From Mycolicibacterium iranicum (GTDB taxonomy: Bacteria; Actinomycetota; Actinomycetes; Mycobacteriales; Mycobacteriaceae): DNA of 59,213 nucleotides. A program made the translations under genes and the position numbers. Positions 41,512 to 50,197 of the stretch are shown here, one piece after another. The notes below the pieces were generated by a model that searched no databases, was not told the origin of the DNA, and worked only from the letters and a program-made list of their open reading frames with translations. The first letter of the stretch is position 1. The number at the start of each line of letters is the position of its first letter. The stretch lies in contig NZ_JACHVU010000020.1 in assembly GCF_014190915.1 (NCBI RefSeq), positions 1 through 59,213 on the forward strand, written 5' to 3'.

Positions 41512-43515
41512 CTACTTTTGAGCGCCCATCAAGATCGACCTGATCTCCTCGGCGGACTGCGCCTCGCGCAACCGGGCCACATCGTCGGCCTTGAGGAACA
41601 CCTGGGCGATCTTGGTCAGCAGGGCCATGTGGTCCTTACCGGCCCCGGCGATGCCGACGACGAACTCCGCGGGCTTGCCGTTCCAGTCGACGGGCTCGGG
41701 GTAGCGCACGAACGACAGGCCCGTCCGTCGGATCGCGCCCTTGGCCTCGTTGGTGCCGTGCGGGATCGCCAGACCGTTGCCCATGTAGGTGGAGATCGAA
41801 CTCTCCCGCTCGTGCATCGCGTCGACGTACGCCGGCTCGACCGCACCTGCGGCCACGAGGAGCTGACCCGCCTCGGTGATCGCGTCGGCCGCCGACGAGG
41901 CGGTGCCGCTCAGGACGATCGACGACACGGGCAGCACATCGGCGTCGCTGGCGTCACCGGCGTCGCTGTCGGCCTGCACCGGCTCGTCGTCGACCGCCAC
42001 CGGGGTGGCGCTCCCGCCACCGTTGGTCTGCTGGAGCTGCTCGACGATCTCGTCGTAGCGGGGGCTGCTCATGAAGTCGTCCACCGAGACGTGGATCGCC
42101 GAGCCGGTCCGCTGGGACGCCCTGGCCGTCAGATCCCGGTGCGAGACCACGAGGTCGTAGGTGTCCGTCAGGTTGGAGATCGCGGAGTTCGTGACCTTGA
42201 CGTCGCCGAAGCCCGCCTGCTGAATCTTTCTGCGCAACACCGACGCTCCCATCGCCGAGGAGCCCATGCCCGCGTCGCAGGCGAACACGATGTTCCTGAT
42301 CGGTCCCGAGGTGGCGCCGGCGCCGACGAGTTGCGAGGCGACGCTGGACTTCTTGCCCTTCATCGATTCCATCGAGGCCGTCGCGGCCGCGAGATCCGGC
42401 TCGTCGGTGGCCTTGTCGGTCTTGAGCAGGAACGCGGCCACGGCGAACGACACCGCGGTGGCGCCGAGCACTGACAGCGTCACGCCCAGAAAGCTGCCGC
42501 TGGCGGTCTGGGCGTAGATCGCGATGATCGAGCCGGGCGCGGCCGGGGCGCGCAGTCCGGAGCCGAACAGCACGTTGATGAAGACGCCGGTCATTCCGCC
42601 GAGGATGGTGGCGATGATCAGCTTCGGCTTCATCAGCACATACGGGAAGTAGATCTCGTGGATGCCGCCGAAGAACTGGATGATCGCCGCGCCGGGGGCT
42701 GACGCCCGCGCGACACCCTTGCCGAAGAACATGAATGCCAACAGGATTCCCAGACCGGGGCCGGGGTTGGTCTCCAGCAGGAACAGGATCGACTTGCCGG
42801 TCTCGAGTGCCTGCGTGGTGCCCAGCGGGGTCAGCACGCCGTGGTTGATGGCGTTGTTGAGAAACAGGACCTTGGCGGGCTCGATCAGGATGGACGTCAG
42901 CGGCAGCAGGTCGTTGTCGACGAGGAAGTCGACGGCGTTGCCGGCGCCGCGGGTGAACGCCGACACGATGGGCCCGATGGCGAAGAAGCCGAAGATCGCC
43001 AGGATCATGCCCAGGATGCCGGCGGAGAAGTTGTCGACCAGCATCTCGAAGCCCGGCCGGATCTTGCCCTCCCAGAGCGCGTCCAGCTTCTTCATGCACC
43101 AGCCGCCGAGCGGACCCATGATCATGGCGCCCATGAACATCGGCACGTCGGCGCCGGTGACGACGCCGATGGTGGCGATCGCACCGACCACCGCACCGCG
43201 GTTGCCGTGCACCATCCGGCCACCGGTGTAGCCGATCAGGATGGGCAGCAGGTAGGTGATCATCGGGCCGACGATCCCGGCGCCGTCGTAGGAGCCCCAG
43301 CCGCCGATCTGGGCGACCCAGCCGTCGGGGTTCTTCAGGCTCGCGAAGATGCCCTGGAGCCAGCCCTGCTCGATGAACAGGGCGGTGATCAGACCCCAGG
43401 CGATGAACGCGCCGATGTTGGGCATGACCATGTTCGACAGCGCGGTGCCGAACTTCTGCACCCGCACCCGCATCCCGGTCCGCGGTGGCGCGTCCTCGAT
43501 AGCTGCCTGCGACAT
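41512..43515 (-). CDS. PTS mannitol-type transporter EIICBA
   Basis: A 667-residue permease of the mannitol group. EIIC (about 1-340) contains several membrane spans and the conserved GGIHEIYFPYVLMKP. EIIB carries the phospho-Cys in IVFACDAGMGSSAMGA, and EIIA carries the phospho-His in GLAIPHGTNEAKGAI. All three domains are in one chain, as in E. coli MtlA. ATG 43515 follows GGAGGA. A polyol is the expected substrate. The operon continues with the DeoR regulator, and a zinc dehydrogenase is divergent. Confidence 0.93.
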   Translation of the reverse strand: MSQAAIEDAPPRTGMRVRVQKFGTALSNMVMPNIGAFIAWGLITALFIEQGWLQGIFASLKNPDGWVAQIGGWGSYDGAGIVGPMITYLLPILIGYTGGRMVHGNRGAVVGAIATIGVVTGADVPMFMGAMIMGPLGGWCMKKLDALWEGKIRPGFEMLVDNFSAGILGMILAIFGFFAIGPIVSAFTRGAGNAVDFLVDNDLLPLTSILIEPAKVLFLNNAINHGVLTPLGTTQALETGKSILFLLETNPGPGLGILLAFMFFGKGVARASAPGAAIIQFFGGIHEIYFPYVLMKPKLIIATILGGMTGVFINVLFGSGLRAPAAPGSIIAIYAQTASGSFLGVTLSVLGATAVSFAVAAFLLKTDKATDEPDLAAATASMESMKGKKSSVASQLVGAGATSGPIRNIVFACDAGMGSSAMGASVLRRKIQQAGFGDVKVTNSAISNLTDTYDLVVSHRDLTARASQRTGSAIHVSVDDFMSSPRYDEIVEQLQQTNGGGSATPVAVDDEPVQADSDAGDASDADVLPVSSIVLSGTASSAADAITEAGQLLVAAGAVEPAYVDAMHERESSISTYMGNGLAIPHGTNEAKGAIRRTGLSFVRYPEPVDWNGKPAEFVVGIAGAGKDHMALLTKIAQVFLKADDVARLREAQSAEEIRSILMGAQK

Positions 43516-43607
43516 ACGTCCTCCGATGCTCGTTCCGCAGTGGTGACACCGGTCACACCCCACTGTGTAGCCCAGTACACCGCATAAACGGGCATCGATG
43601 CAAGCAT

Positions 43608-43625
43608 TCGGTCAAAATCGGTCAA
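43608..43625. promoter_or_regulatory. Direct repeat TCGGTCAA x2, candidate DeoR operator
   Basis: TCGGTCAA occurs at 43608-43615 and 43618-43625, exactly 10 bases (one helical turn) apart, in the 203-base gap between the divergent PTS and dehydrogenase genes. On the other strand it reads TTGACCGA twice. Direct repeats in phase are typical of DeoR-family operators. TAGAGT at 43658-43663 is a possible -10 for the rightward gene. Confidence 0.55.
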
Positions 43626-43718
43626 CAGAAGTGGTGGTTTTGTGCCCGAATGGCCGATAGAGTGCTGAAGAGCACATCACGGAGCCGGGCGCAGCCCGCC
43701 CTGTCGAGAGGACTACCC

Positions 43719-44804
43719 ATGAAGGCCCTGCGCTTCTACGCCCCCGAAGACGTCCGTCTCGAAGACGTGGCCGAGCCGGACTGCGCGCCCGACGAGGTGA
43801 AGCTGCGCGTCCGCAACTGCTCGACCTGCGGCACCGACGTCAAGATCTTCTACAACGGGCACCAGAACCTGACCCCACCGCGGACCATCGGCCACGAGAT
43901 CGCCGGCGAGATCGTCGAGGTCGGTGGCGACGTCAACGCCACCTACGGCAGCAACTGGCAGGTCGGCGACCGCGTGCAGGTGATCGCCGCGGTGCCGTGC
44001 GGCGAATGCCACGAGTGCCGCAAGGGCTGGATGGCGGTGTGCCAGAACCAGACGTCGATGGGCTATCAGTACGACGGCGGCTTCGCCGAGTACATGATCG
44101 TGCCCAGGCAGGTGCTCAAAGTCGATGGCCTGAACCGGATTCCGGACAACGTGGGGTTCGACGAGGCGTCGGCCGCCGAGCCGTTCGCGTGTGCGATCAA
44201 CGCTCAGGAGCTGCTGGGCATCGAAGAGGGCGACACGGTGGTGGTCTTCGGCGCGGGCCCCATCGGCTGCATGCACATCCGCATCGCACGCGGCGTGCAC
44301 AAGTGCGGGCCGATCTACCTGGTGGACGTCAACGACGCCCGGCTGAAGATGTCGGCCGACGCCGTGCACCCCGACGGCGTGATCAACGCCGCCGAAGTCG
44401 ACGTGGTCGAGAAGGTCATGGAGCTGACCGGCGGTCGTGGAGCCGACATCGTGATCACCGCGACGGCCGCGAACATCGCTCAGGAACAGGCCATCTCGAT
44501 GGCGGCGCGCAACGGGCGCATCTCGTTCTTCGGCGGTCTCCCCAAAACCGACCCGACGATCACCTGCGACTCGAACCTCGTGCACTACCGGCAGTTGCAC
44601 ATCCACGGTGCCAATGGCTCCGCCCCCGAACACAACAAGCGGGCACTTGAGTACATCTCGACCGGGCAGGTGCCGGTCAAGGACCTCATCACCCGCCACA
44701 TCCCGCTCGACGACGTGCTCGACGCGTTCCAGATCGTCAAGAAGGGCGAGGCGATCAAGGTGACGGTGGAGCCCACTCCCGCCGACGTGCCCGCGGGCGT
44801 CTAG
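43719..44804 (+). CDS. Zinc-binding alcohol/polyol dehydrogenase (sorbitol/threonine dehydrogenase-like)
   Basis: A 361-residue medium-chain dehydrogenase. The catalytic zinc region is NCSTCGTDVK and TIGHEIAGEI; the structural zinc site has four Cys in CGECHECRKGWMAVC. The NAD(P) motif is VVVFGAGPIGCMHIRIA with the acidic residue LVDVNDARL, suggesting NAD+. ATG 43719 follows GAGAGGA. It is divergent from the PTS gene, so it probably oxidises the imported polyol phosphate or a related sugar alcohol (inference). Confidence 0.9.
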   Translation: MKALRFYAPEDVRLEDVAEPDCAPDEVKLRVRNCSTCGTDVKIFYNGHQNLTPPRTIGHEIAGEIVEVGGDVNATYGSNWQVGDRVQVIAAVPCGECHECRKGWMAVCQNQTSMGYQYDGGFAEYMIVPRQVLKVDGLNRIPDNVGFDEASAAEPFACAINAQELLGIEEGDTVVVFGAGPIGCMHIRIARGVHKCGPIYLVDVNDARLKMSADAVHPDGVINAAEVDVVEKVMELTGGRGADIVITATAANIAQEQAISMAARNGRISFFGGLPKTDPTITCDSNLVHYRQLHIHGANGSAPEHNKRALEYISTGQVPVKDLITRHIPLDDVLDAFQIVKKGEAIKVTVEPTPADVPAGV

Positions 44805-44907
44805 CAACCCGCCGACACTTCGCCGGAACCGCCCCGCGGTATACACTTCGACCGCCGGGGCGGCCACCACGCGCCTTCATTGCCTCGGGGGGATGAAGGG
44901 GCATGCC

Positions 44908-46173
44908 ATGGGTCGGCACAGTCTGTCGTATATCGCGGCGCAGCAGGAGCTTTCGCAGGGGACCGCACCGTCGCGGCACGCCTCGGCCTATGTGGGCCGG
45001 GTCGGTCTGCTCGCGGTGGCGCTGGGCATCGGCGCCGCCGTCGCGGGCGGCACCGCGGTCGCGGGCGCTGACACCGAATCCAGCAACGCCGCCGACGGTG
45101 CCACCTCGCAGACGTCGACGGGGCCGGCCACCTCGGAGGAGAAGGCATCCTCGGACGAGGCGACGCCCTCGACTGAGTCCGTTGACGCAGAGGTCGACGA
45201 GACCGACGTCGACGATGCCGAGGTCGAAGAGGCCGGAATCGACGATGCCGAGGCCGTTGATGATCCTGCCTCGCCACCGGCCTCGTCCCTGGCGGGCGTC
45301 CGGCGCACGTCCGCCGTCAAGGACCGCGATGCGGCAGAGGTCGTCGACGTGTCCGTTCGGGCGACGACTGCTGCGGACGTCGAGGCCAACGGGGGCGGCG
45401 ACGAGGTCCTCGCTGCCGCTGCGGACGTCCCCGCGGTCCCGTCACCCACCGACCAGGCGCCCACCCAGTACGGCGACATCGGCAAGTGGATGCTGCAGCC
45501 CAACGGCGAGATCGCCGACTACGGCGAGCTGCCCTACGAGGGCAGGATTGTGCTGGAGCCGGTGAACGTGATCATCGTCGACCCGACGTCGCGGTCGTCG
45601 CTGGAAGCTACATGGCGCCTCAATGCCGCGATGCGTCGCGCCGGCTTTCCCCCACGTCTGGGGCACACCACCGGTTTCCGCGGGCTCATCGACGACCAGC
45701 GCTACCGGCAGCAGCCGCGGGGCCTGCTGGTGGGGTACGCCGACGACTCCTTCCTGGTGACGAACAACCACGGGCGGATCTTCGGCCCCGATCCCGTGGA
45801 AACCGCGACGGGCTACGTGTGGAGCGGTGCGTTCAGCACCGAGGAGTTCGTGTTCTACAACGGGCTGCCGCGGCACGGCTACGTGTCGGCCAATCAGGCC
45901 AGGGACGAGCTTGCCGCGCAGTTGGTCGCCAGCGGCCGGGCCACGCTCGGGGGCACGGTCCTGCTGTCCAACGCCTACAACACCGACACCACCACGACCG
46001 GCGACCACGACGGCTACGCGGTGGTGGTCGTCCTGAACGGGCGCACCGCCGTCCTCCGGCAGACCTCGGACGCCCGTGCCTGCGTGAGCCCGGCCTCGGC
46101 ACCCGCGACGCCGTCCCTCGCGCTGTGCGGTGCGATCGGTGGAACACCTGTGGGAAGCCTGTCCAGAAGCTGA
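44908..46173 (+). CDS. Exported protein with acidic low-complexity region, unknown function
   Basis: A 421-residue protein. After a long basic N-terminus a hydrophobic segment (VGLLAVALGIGAAVAGGTAV) and AGA form a signal peptide. Residues about 55-185 are acidic and Ala/Thr/Ser-rich (repeated DD, DVDDAEVEEAG), probably disordered. A folded C-terminal domain (about 190-421) follows, with IGKWMLQPNGEIADYGELPY and VNVIIVDPTSRSSLEATWRL. I do not recognise the domain with certainty; similar mycobacterial exported proteins exist. Start ATG 44908 has AAGGGG at proper spacing; ATG 44893 would add 5 residues. A -10-like TACACT lies at 44842-44847. Confidence 0.75.
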   Translation: MGRHSLSYIAAQQELSQGTAPSRHASAYVGRVGLLAVALGIGAAVAGGTAVAGADTESSNAADGATSQTSTGPATSEEKASSDEATPSTESVDAEVDETDVDDAEVEEAGIDDAEAVDDPASPPASSLAGVRRTSAVKDRDAAEVVDVSVRATTAADVEANGGGDEVLAAAADVPAVPSPTDQAPTQYGDIGKWMLQPNGEIADYGELPYEGRIVLEPVNVIIVDPTSRSSLEATWRLNAAMRRAGFPPRLGHTTGFRGLIDDQRYRQQPRGLLVGYADDSFLVTNNHGRIFGPDPVETATGYVWSGAFSTEEFVFYNGLPRHGYVSANQARDELAAQLVASGRATLGGTVLLSNAYNTDTTTTGDHDGYAVVVVLNGRTAVLRQTSDARACVSPASAPATPSLALCGAIGGTPVGSLSRS

Positions 46174-46258
46174 CGTCGTGTTTCAGTTGCGCGGCGCGAA
46201 GGTACCCCTCCTGCATGGCTCGACATGAGCCAGAGCGGACCAACGCGAAAGGACGCAC

Positions 46259-46432
46259 ATGAGCGCCGAAGACAAGGCAAGCAACAAGGTCGACGACCTC
46301 GGGGGCAAGGCCAAAGAGGGCCTGGGCAAGCTGACGGGCGACAAGGACACCGAGAACGAGGGCAAGTTCGACCAGGCCAAGTCCAGCATCAAGGACGCCG
46401 GCGAGAAGATCAAAGACGCGTTCAAGAACTAG
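46259..46432 (+). CDS. CsbD-family small stress protein
   Basis: A 57-residue, highly charged, Lys/Glu/Asp/Gly-rich protein with no aromatic residues except two Phe. GGKAKEGLGKLTGD and EGKFDQAKSSIKDAG are the family's two conserved blocks. CsbD proteins are strongly induced by stress in many bacteria, but the mechanism is unknown. ATG 46259 follows GAAAGGA. A strong terminator hairpin lies 17 bases beyond the stop. Confidence 0.88.
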   Translation: MSAEDKASNKVDDLGGKAKEGLGKLTGDKDTENEGKFDQAKSSIKDAGEKIKDAFKN

Positions 46433-46449
46433 ACGCTTGAAAACGCAGC

Positions 46450-46480
46450 CAGCCTGTCATCCGAACCGGATGACAGGCTG
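46450..46480. terminator. Bidirectional hairpin terminator
   Basis: CAGCCTGTCATCCG (46450-46463) and CGGATGACAGGCTG (46467-46480) form a perfect 14-bp stem with loop AAC. It separates the rightward CsbD gene from the leftward tRNA-Ser gene, so it can serve both. There is no long U-tract, as is common in mycobacteria. Confidence 0.85.
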
Positions 46481-46490
46481 CTGTGCGTTC

Positions 46491-46581
46491 TGGCGGTGGC
46501 GGAGGGATTTGAACCCTCGGACGGGGGTTACCCGTCACACGCTTTCGAGGCGTGCTCCTTAGGCCGCTCGGACACGCCACC
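46491..46581 (-). tRNA. tRNA-Ser, anticodon CGA
   Basis: On the reverse strand the acceptor GGTGGCG (46581 inward) pairs with CGCCACC near the 3' end; the discriminator is G and CCA is encoded. The anticodon loop in CACGCCTCGAAAGCGTG reads CGA (Ser, UCG codons). A long variable arm (GACGGGTAACCCCCGTC) marks a class II tRNA, and GGGTTCAAATCCC forms the T arm. Serine tRNAs are commonly next to tadA in mycobacteria. Confidence 0.95.
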
Positions 46582-46733
46582 GTGTGGCAGCTTACCGACG
46601 GACACCCCGCGAACCAAAACCGCGCTCGCGCCCGCCGAGCGCGCGTGAAAAGCCAGCAGCAGCGGCGCGTCCCCGGGCAGACACGCGCGCTCGCGGTGCA
46701 AGCCGGCCGCTCACCCGCGGGCAGGCCGGCCGC

Positions 46734-47183
46734 TCAGCGCTGGCGAGCGAAGAACTCCTCCAGCGGGGCCGCGCACTCGGCCTCCAGCACTCCCCCGCGC
46801 ACCTGCGGCCGATGCGTCAGCCGCCGATCGCGCACCACGTCCCACAGCGAGCCGACGGCACCCGTCTTCGGCTCCCACGCCCCGAACACCACGCGCGCCA
46901 CCCGCGCCATCACCAGCGCGCCGGCGCACATCGTGCACGGCTCCACGGTCACCGCCAGCGTCGCGCCCTCCAACCGCCAGCCGTCGCCGTGCGCCGACGC
47001 CGCCGCGCGCAGAGCCAGGATTTCCGCATGCGCGGTCGGATCGCCGAGTTCCTCACGGGCATTCGCCGCCCGGGCCAGCTCGGTGCCGTCGGCCGCGACG
47101 ACCACAGCACCGATCGGTACGTCCCGCGGACCGGCCTGTTGCGCGGCAGACAGGGCCGCGCGGATCAGGTCCTCGTCCGTCAC
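46734..47183 (-). CDS. tadA: tRNA-specific adenosine deaminase
   Basis: A 149-residue zinc deaminase that makes inosine at the wobble position of tRNA-Arg(ACG). The zinc and proton-shuttle residues are His52 and Glu54 in AHAEILAL, and Cys83 and Cys86 in EPCTMCAGAL. GTG 47183 is the first start in frame with the family N-terminus. It is downstream of the companion gene at 47282, with a tandem repeat occupying the space between. Confidence 0.96.
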   Translation of the reverse strand: MTDEDLIRAALSAAQQAGPRDVPIGAVVVAADGTELARAANAREELGDPTAHAEILALRAAASAHGDGWRLEGATLAVTVEPCTMCAGALVMARVARVVFGAWEPKTGAVGSLWDVVRDRRLTHRPQVRGGVLEAECAAPLEEFFARQR

Positions 47184-47189
47184 CGACTC

Positions 47190-47290
47190 CAGCCCAACCG
47201 TCGGTTCACCGACCCCAGCCCGATCGTCGGTTCACCGACCCAGCCCGATCGTCGGTTCACCGACCCAGCCCGATCGTCGGTTCACCGACC
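47190..47290. repeat. Tandem repeat, four copies of a 25-bp unit
   Basis: The unit begins CAGCCCGATCGTCGGTTC and is exact at 47216-47240, 47241-47265 and 47266-47290. A diverged first copy (47190-47214, CAGCCCAACCG...) is followed by one extra C. Each unit carries the palindromes CGATCG and TCGGTTCACCGA. It occupies the whole space between tadA and the upstream gene, and the last copy contains that gene's stop codon. It looks like a slippage-prone minisatellite. Confidence 0.92.
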
Positions 47291-47806
47291 CAGACGCTCC
47301 AGGACCGCCGCCAGCTCGTCCGCGAACCCCATCTCGCGCGCGATCCGGCCGACCTGTTCGTCGGCGTAGAGGTCGTCGCTCTCGTCGAGGATCACCCCGA
47401 GCACCGCCTCGGGCAGGCCGATGTCGGACAGCACGGCGAGGTCGCCTTCTTCGAACGGGTCGCAGCGCTCCAATTCCTCGTCGTCGATATCGGCGTCGAG
47501 CTTCTCCAGCACCTCGGCGGCGATGTCGTAGTCGAGCGCGGCCGTGGCGTCCGACAGCAGCAGACGGGTGCCCGCCGGGCCGGGCCGCACGATGACGAAG
47601 AACTCGTCGTCGATATCGAGGATCCCGAACACTGCTCCGGCACTGCGTAATTCGCGCAACTCGGTCTCGGCCGTCGACAGGCTGGTCAGCGTTTCAGGCC
47701 GCATCGCGGTGCATCGCCACTTGCCGTCCTCCCGGACGACGGCGACGCCGAAGCCGTCCGGAACGTCGGTCGCCCGCTCCTGCTTCTGTGCACTCTGCGC
47801 TCCCAT
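47282..47806 (-). CDS. tRNA adenosine deaminase-associated protein
   Basis: A 174-residue acidic protein matching the actinobacterial family annotated as tRNA adenosine deaminase-associated, always next to tadA. Visible blocks are DGFGVAVVREDGKWRCTAM, FFVIVRPGPAGTRLLLSDA and the C-terminal VGRIAREMGFADELAAVLE. Function is unknown; a role in TadA activity or stability is only inferred from linkage. ATG 47806 is the start. The stop lies inside the last tandem repeat unit. Confidence 0.85.
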   Translation of the reverse strand: MGAQSAQKQERATDVPDGFGVAVVREDGKWRCTAMRPETLTSLSTAETELRELRSAGAVFGILDIDDEFFVIVRPGPAGTRLLLSDATAALDYDIAAEVLEKLDADIDDEELERCDPFEEGDLAVLSDIGLPEAVLGVILDESDDLYADEQVGRIAREMGFADELAAVLERLGR

Positions 47807-47911
47807 GAGAGCTAACCGTAGTCCCCTCCCAAGGCCTTGACCAGCGACTCCGCGCCCACCCCGGGCCTCCGCCGAAACCCGGCCGTCGGGCCGATGTGCC
47901 AACCTAGGCAC

Positions 47912-48868
47912 GTGACGAAGACACCCGTGTGCGTGGTCGGCCTCGGCCTGATCGGCGGATCGCTGATGCGGGCGGCGAAGGCGGCCGGACGCGAGGTGTT
48001 CGGCTACAACCGGTCGGTCGACGGCGTGGAGGCCGCGCGGTTCGATGGCTTCGACGCCTCCGCCAACCTGGACGAGACGCTCTCGCGGGCGGCCGAGTCC
48101 GGCGCCCTGATCGTGTTGGCCGTTCCGGTTCCCGCGCTGGGCCAGATGCTGCGGCACGTCCGCGACATCGCCCCACACTGTCCGCTCACCGACGTGACGA
48201 GCGTCAAAGGCGCGGTCGCGGCCGAAGTCGAGCGAGCCGGCCTGCTCGACCGGTTCGTCGGCGGACATCCGATGACGGGCACCGCGCACTCGGGGTGGGC
48301 CGCCGGGAACGCCGACCTGTTCGACAACACCCCGTGGGTGGTCAGCGTGGACGATCACGTCGACCCCGAGGTCTGGGCCGAGGTGATGGCCCTGGCGCTG
48401 GACTGCCGGGCATTCGTGGTGCCCGCGCGCTCCGAGGAGCACGACGCCGCCGCGGCGACCATCTCGCACCTGCCGCACCTGCTGGCCGAAGCGCTGGCCG
48501 CGACCGCCGGCGAGGTCCCGCTGGCCTTCGCGCTGGCCGCCGGGTCGTTCCGCGACGGAACCCGGGTCGCGGGCACCGCTCCGGACCTGGTGCGGGCGAT
48601 GTGCGAGGCCAATGCCACCCAGCTGCTTCCGGTTCTCGACCAGGCACTGCATCGGCTCATCGACGCCCGCAACCAATTGGCCCAGCACCAGCCCGTGGCC
48701 GAACTGGTGGAGGCAGGGCACGCCGCGAGAATCCGTTACGACAGCTTCAGTCGCCCGCAGATCGTTGCGACGGTGATCGGTGCCGAGGGCTGGCGCGACG
48801 AACTCGCCGCGGCGGGGCGGGCGGGCGGCGTGATCAGATCCGCGCTGCCAACCCGGGGTAGTCGATGA
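47912..48868 (+). CDS. tyrA: Prephenate dehydrogenase
   Basis: A 318-residue NAD-dependent enzyme of tyrosine synthesis, converting prephenate to 4-hydroxyphenylpyruvate. The N-terminal Rossmann motif is VVGLGLIGGSLMRAAKAAG; conserved catalytic parts are LTDVTSVKGAV, FVGGHPMTGTAHSGW and the SHLPHLLAEALA helix. No ACT or chorismate mutase domain is fused. GTG 47912 has a short upstream gap to the tadA-partner gene. The 3' end overlaps the convergent gene by 35 bases. Confidence 0.93.
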   Translation: MTKTPVCVVGLGLIGGSLMRAAKAAGREVFGYNRSVDGVEAARFDGFDASANLDETLSRAAESGALIVLAVPVPALGQMLRHVRDIAPHCPLTDVTSVKGAVAAEVERAGLLDRFVGGHPMTGTAHSGWAAGNADLFDNTPWVVSVDDHVDPEVWAEVMALALDCRAFVVPARSEEHDAAAATISHLPHLLAEALAATAGEVPLAFALAAGSFRDGTRVAGTAPDLVRAMCEANATQLLPVLDQALHRLIDARNQLAQHQPVAELVEAGHAARIRYDSFSRPQIVATVIGAEGWRDELAAAGRAGGVIRSALPTRGSR

Positions 48869-49430
48869 TGAACCCGTCGCCGTCGACCGAGATGGTCGTG
48901 TCGGCCACCGGGGACGACAGGGTGATGCCGTCGTCGGTCGCCGTGTAGCTGATCGTCTCGACGGTGACGGACAGGTCGGGCACCCGCACGTAGACGACGG
49001 GAACGGTCAGCGACTCGCCGGTGCCCGGGAAGATCTTGGCGCGGCGAATCGGCAGTGCGTTGAAGAACGGGCTGAACACCACGTCCACGTCGAGTGCGCC
49101 CTCGAACGTGGACCGGCTCGTCTGCCCCGAGTGGTCCTGGACCAGCCACATGTTCTCTTCGTCCCGCGCGATCGAGAGCTGACGCTCCCGCTCGGCCAGT
49201 GTGACCGTCAGCGACAGCCGTTTGGTCGCGCCGACCTCGTCGGTGATCAGGTCGTAGGACGCGCTGAACGCCGGATGCGCCGACGTCGCGGCGGCCACCA
49301 CCCGCCCGTAGGCCTTGATGCGGTGACCGGAGAGCTGCACGCGCACCGACTCCATGCGCGGTTGGTCGTGCGCCCGCCACGTCAGCACAGCGGGCCAGTT
49401 ACTCGCATCCGAGCGATCGGCTTCACTCAT
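48834..49430 (-). CDS. Putative glycolipid-binding family protein
   Basis: A 198-residue beta-rich soluble protein matching the putative glycolipid-binding family (PF06475), with WRAHDQPRMESVRVQLSGHR at the start, SFxxxYxL-type strands in the middle (FSASYDLITD) and FSPFFNALPIRR. Function is not established. It overlaps the permease gene upstream by 4 bases, so it is the fifth gene of the osmoprotectant transporter operon. Its 3' end overlaps tyrA. Confidence 0.75.
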   Translation of the reverse strand: MSEADRSDASNWPAVLTWRAHDQPRMESVRVQLSGHRIKAYGRVVAAATSAHPAFSASYDLITDEVGATKRLSLTVTLAERERQLSIARDEENMWLVQDHSGQTSRSTFEGALDVDVVFSPFFNALPIRRAKIFPGTGESLTVPVVYVRVPDLSVTVETISYTATDDGITLSSPVADTTISVDGDGFIIDYPGLAARI

Positions 49431-50197
49431 GCCTCTACCGTAGGCGACGGGTCCCCACGTTCGTGGCGGGACCGACCACCCGCCTCCAGAGCGACCTCGT
49501 CGCCCAGGAAAGGCTGCGGCATCGCACCCGATCTGCGCAGCCTGCCGCTGCCGGGCACCGACGCCCAGACCGCGAACGCGAGTGCCGCGTCGAGGATCAG
49601 AGCCAGCGCGGTCACCATGAGCGCGCCGACGAGCGCGAGGTAGAACTCGCGCACCTTGATGCCGTCGATCAGGTAGCGGCCCAGCCCGCCGAGGCTCGCA
49701 TAGGCCGCGACGGTCGCGGTCGCGACGATCTGCAGCGTCGCGGTGCGCAGCCCGCCGAGGATCAGCGGCATCGCGTTGGGTGTCTCCACCCGCAGCAGGA
49801 TCCGCGTCTCGGTCATCCCCATCGAGCGCGCGGCGTCGACCACCGCCCGGTCCACGTTCGCGATGCCCGAGTAGGTGCCGGCCAGCAGCGGCGGGATGCC
49901 GAGGAGCATCAGCGCCACGGTGGGTGGGATCAGCCCCAGGCCCCACAGCAGCACGCCGAGCAGCAGCACGCCGAGCGTCGGGAGGGCACGCAATGCGTTG
50001 ACCCCGGTCACCACGAGGAAGGTGCCGCGCCCGGTGTGCCCGATCAGCATGCCGAGGGGGACTGCGATCAGTGCCGAGAAGACCACGGCGATGGCGGTGT
50101 ACTGCAGGTGCTCGAGGATGCGGGCGGTCAGCCCGGCCGGGCCGCCCCAGTTCGCGGCCGTGAAGATGAAGGACAGCGCCTCCTGCAGGAAGTTCAT
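49427..50197 (-). CDS. Glycine betaine/osmoprotectant ABC permease (second)
   Basis: A 256-residue ProW/OpuC-type permease. The conserved permease loop is VDAARSMGMTETRILLRVETPNAMPLILGG, extending over about residues 134-163, and VATATVAAYASLGGLGRYL follows. About six membrane helices are seen. ATG 50197 (NFLQEALSF) overlaps the stop of the first permease by 4 bases. A basic tail of about 40 residues follows the last helix. Confidence 0.92.
   Translation of the reverse strand: MNFLQEALSFIFTAANWGGPAGLTARILEHLQYTAIAVVFSALIAVPLGMLIGHTGRGTFLVVTGVNALRALPTLGVLLLGVLLWGLGLIPPTVALMLLGIPPLLAGTYSGIANVDRAVVDAARSMGMTETRILLRVETPNAMPLILGGLRTATLQIVATATVAAYASLGGLGRYLIDGIKVREFYLALVGALMVTALALILDAALAFAVWASVPGSGRLRRSGAMPQPFLGDEVALEAGGRSRHERGDPSPTVEA

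Noticed and set aside
44829..44863. GC-rich inverted repeat CCGCCCCG/CGGGGCGG as a terminator after the zinc dehydrogenase
   Set aside because: Arms of 8 bases with a 19-base loop and no U-tract, overlapping a likely -10 element of the next gene. Too weak to call.
47190..47290. Possible CRISPR array
   Set aside because: The 25-base units abut without spacers and no cas genes are present, so this is a simple tandem repeat.
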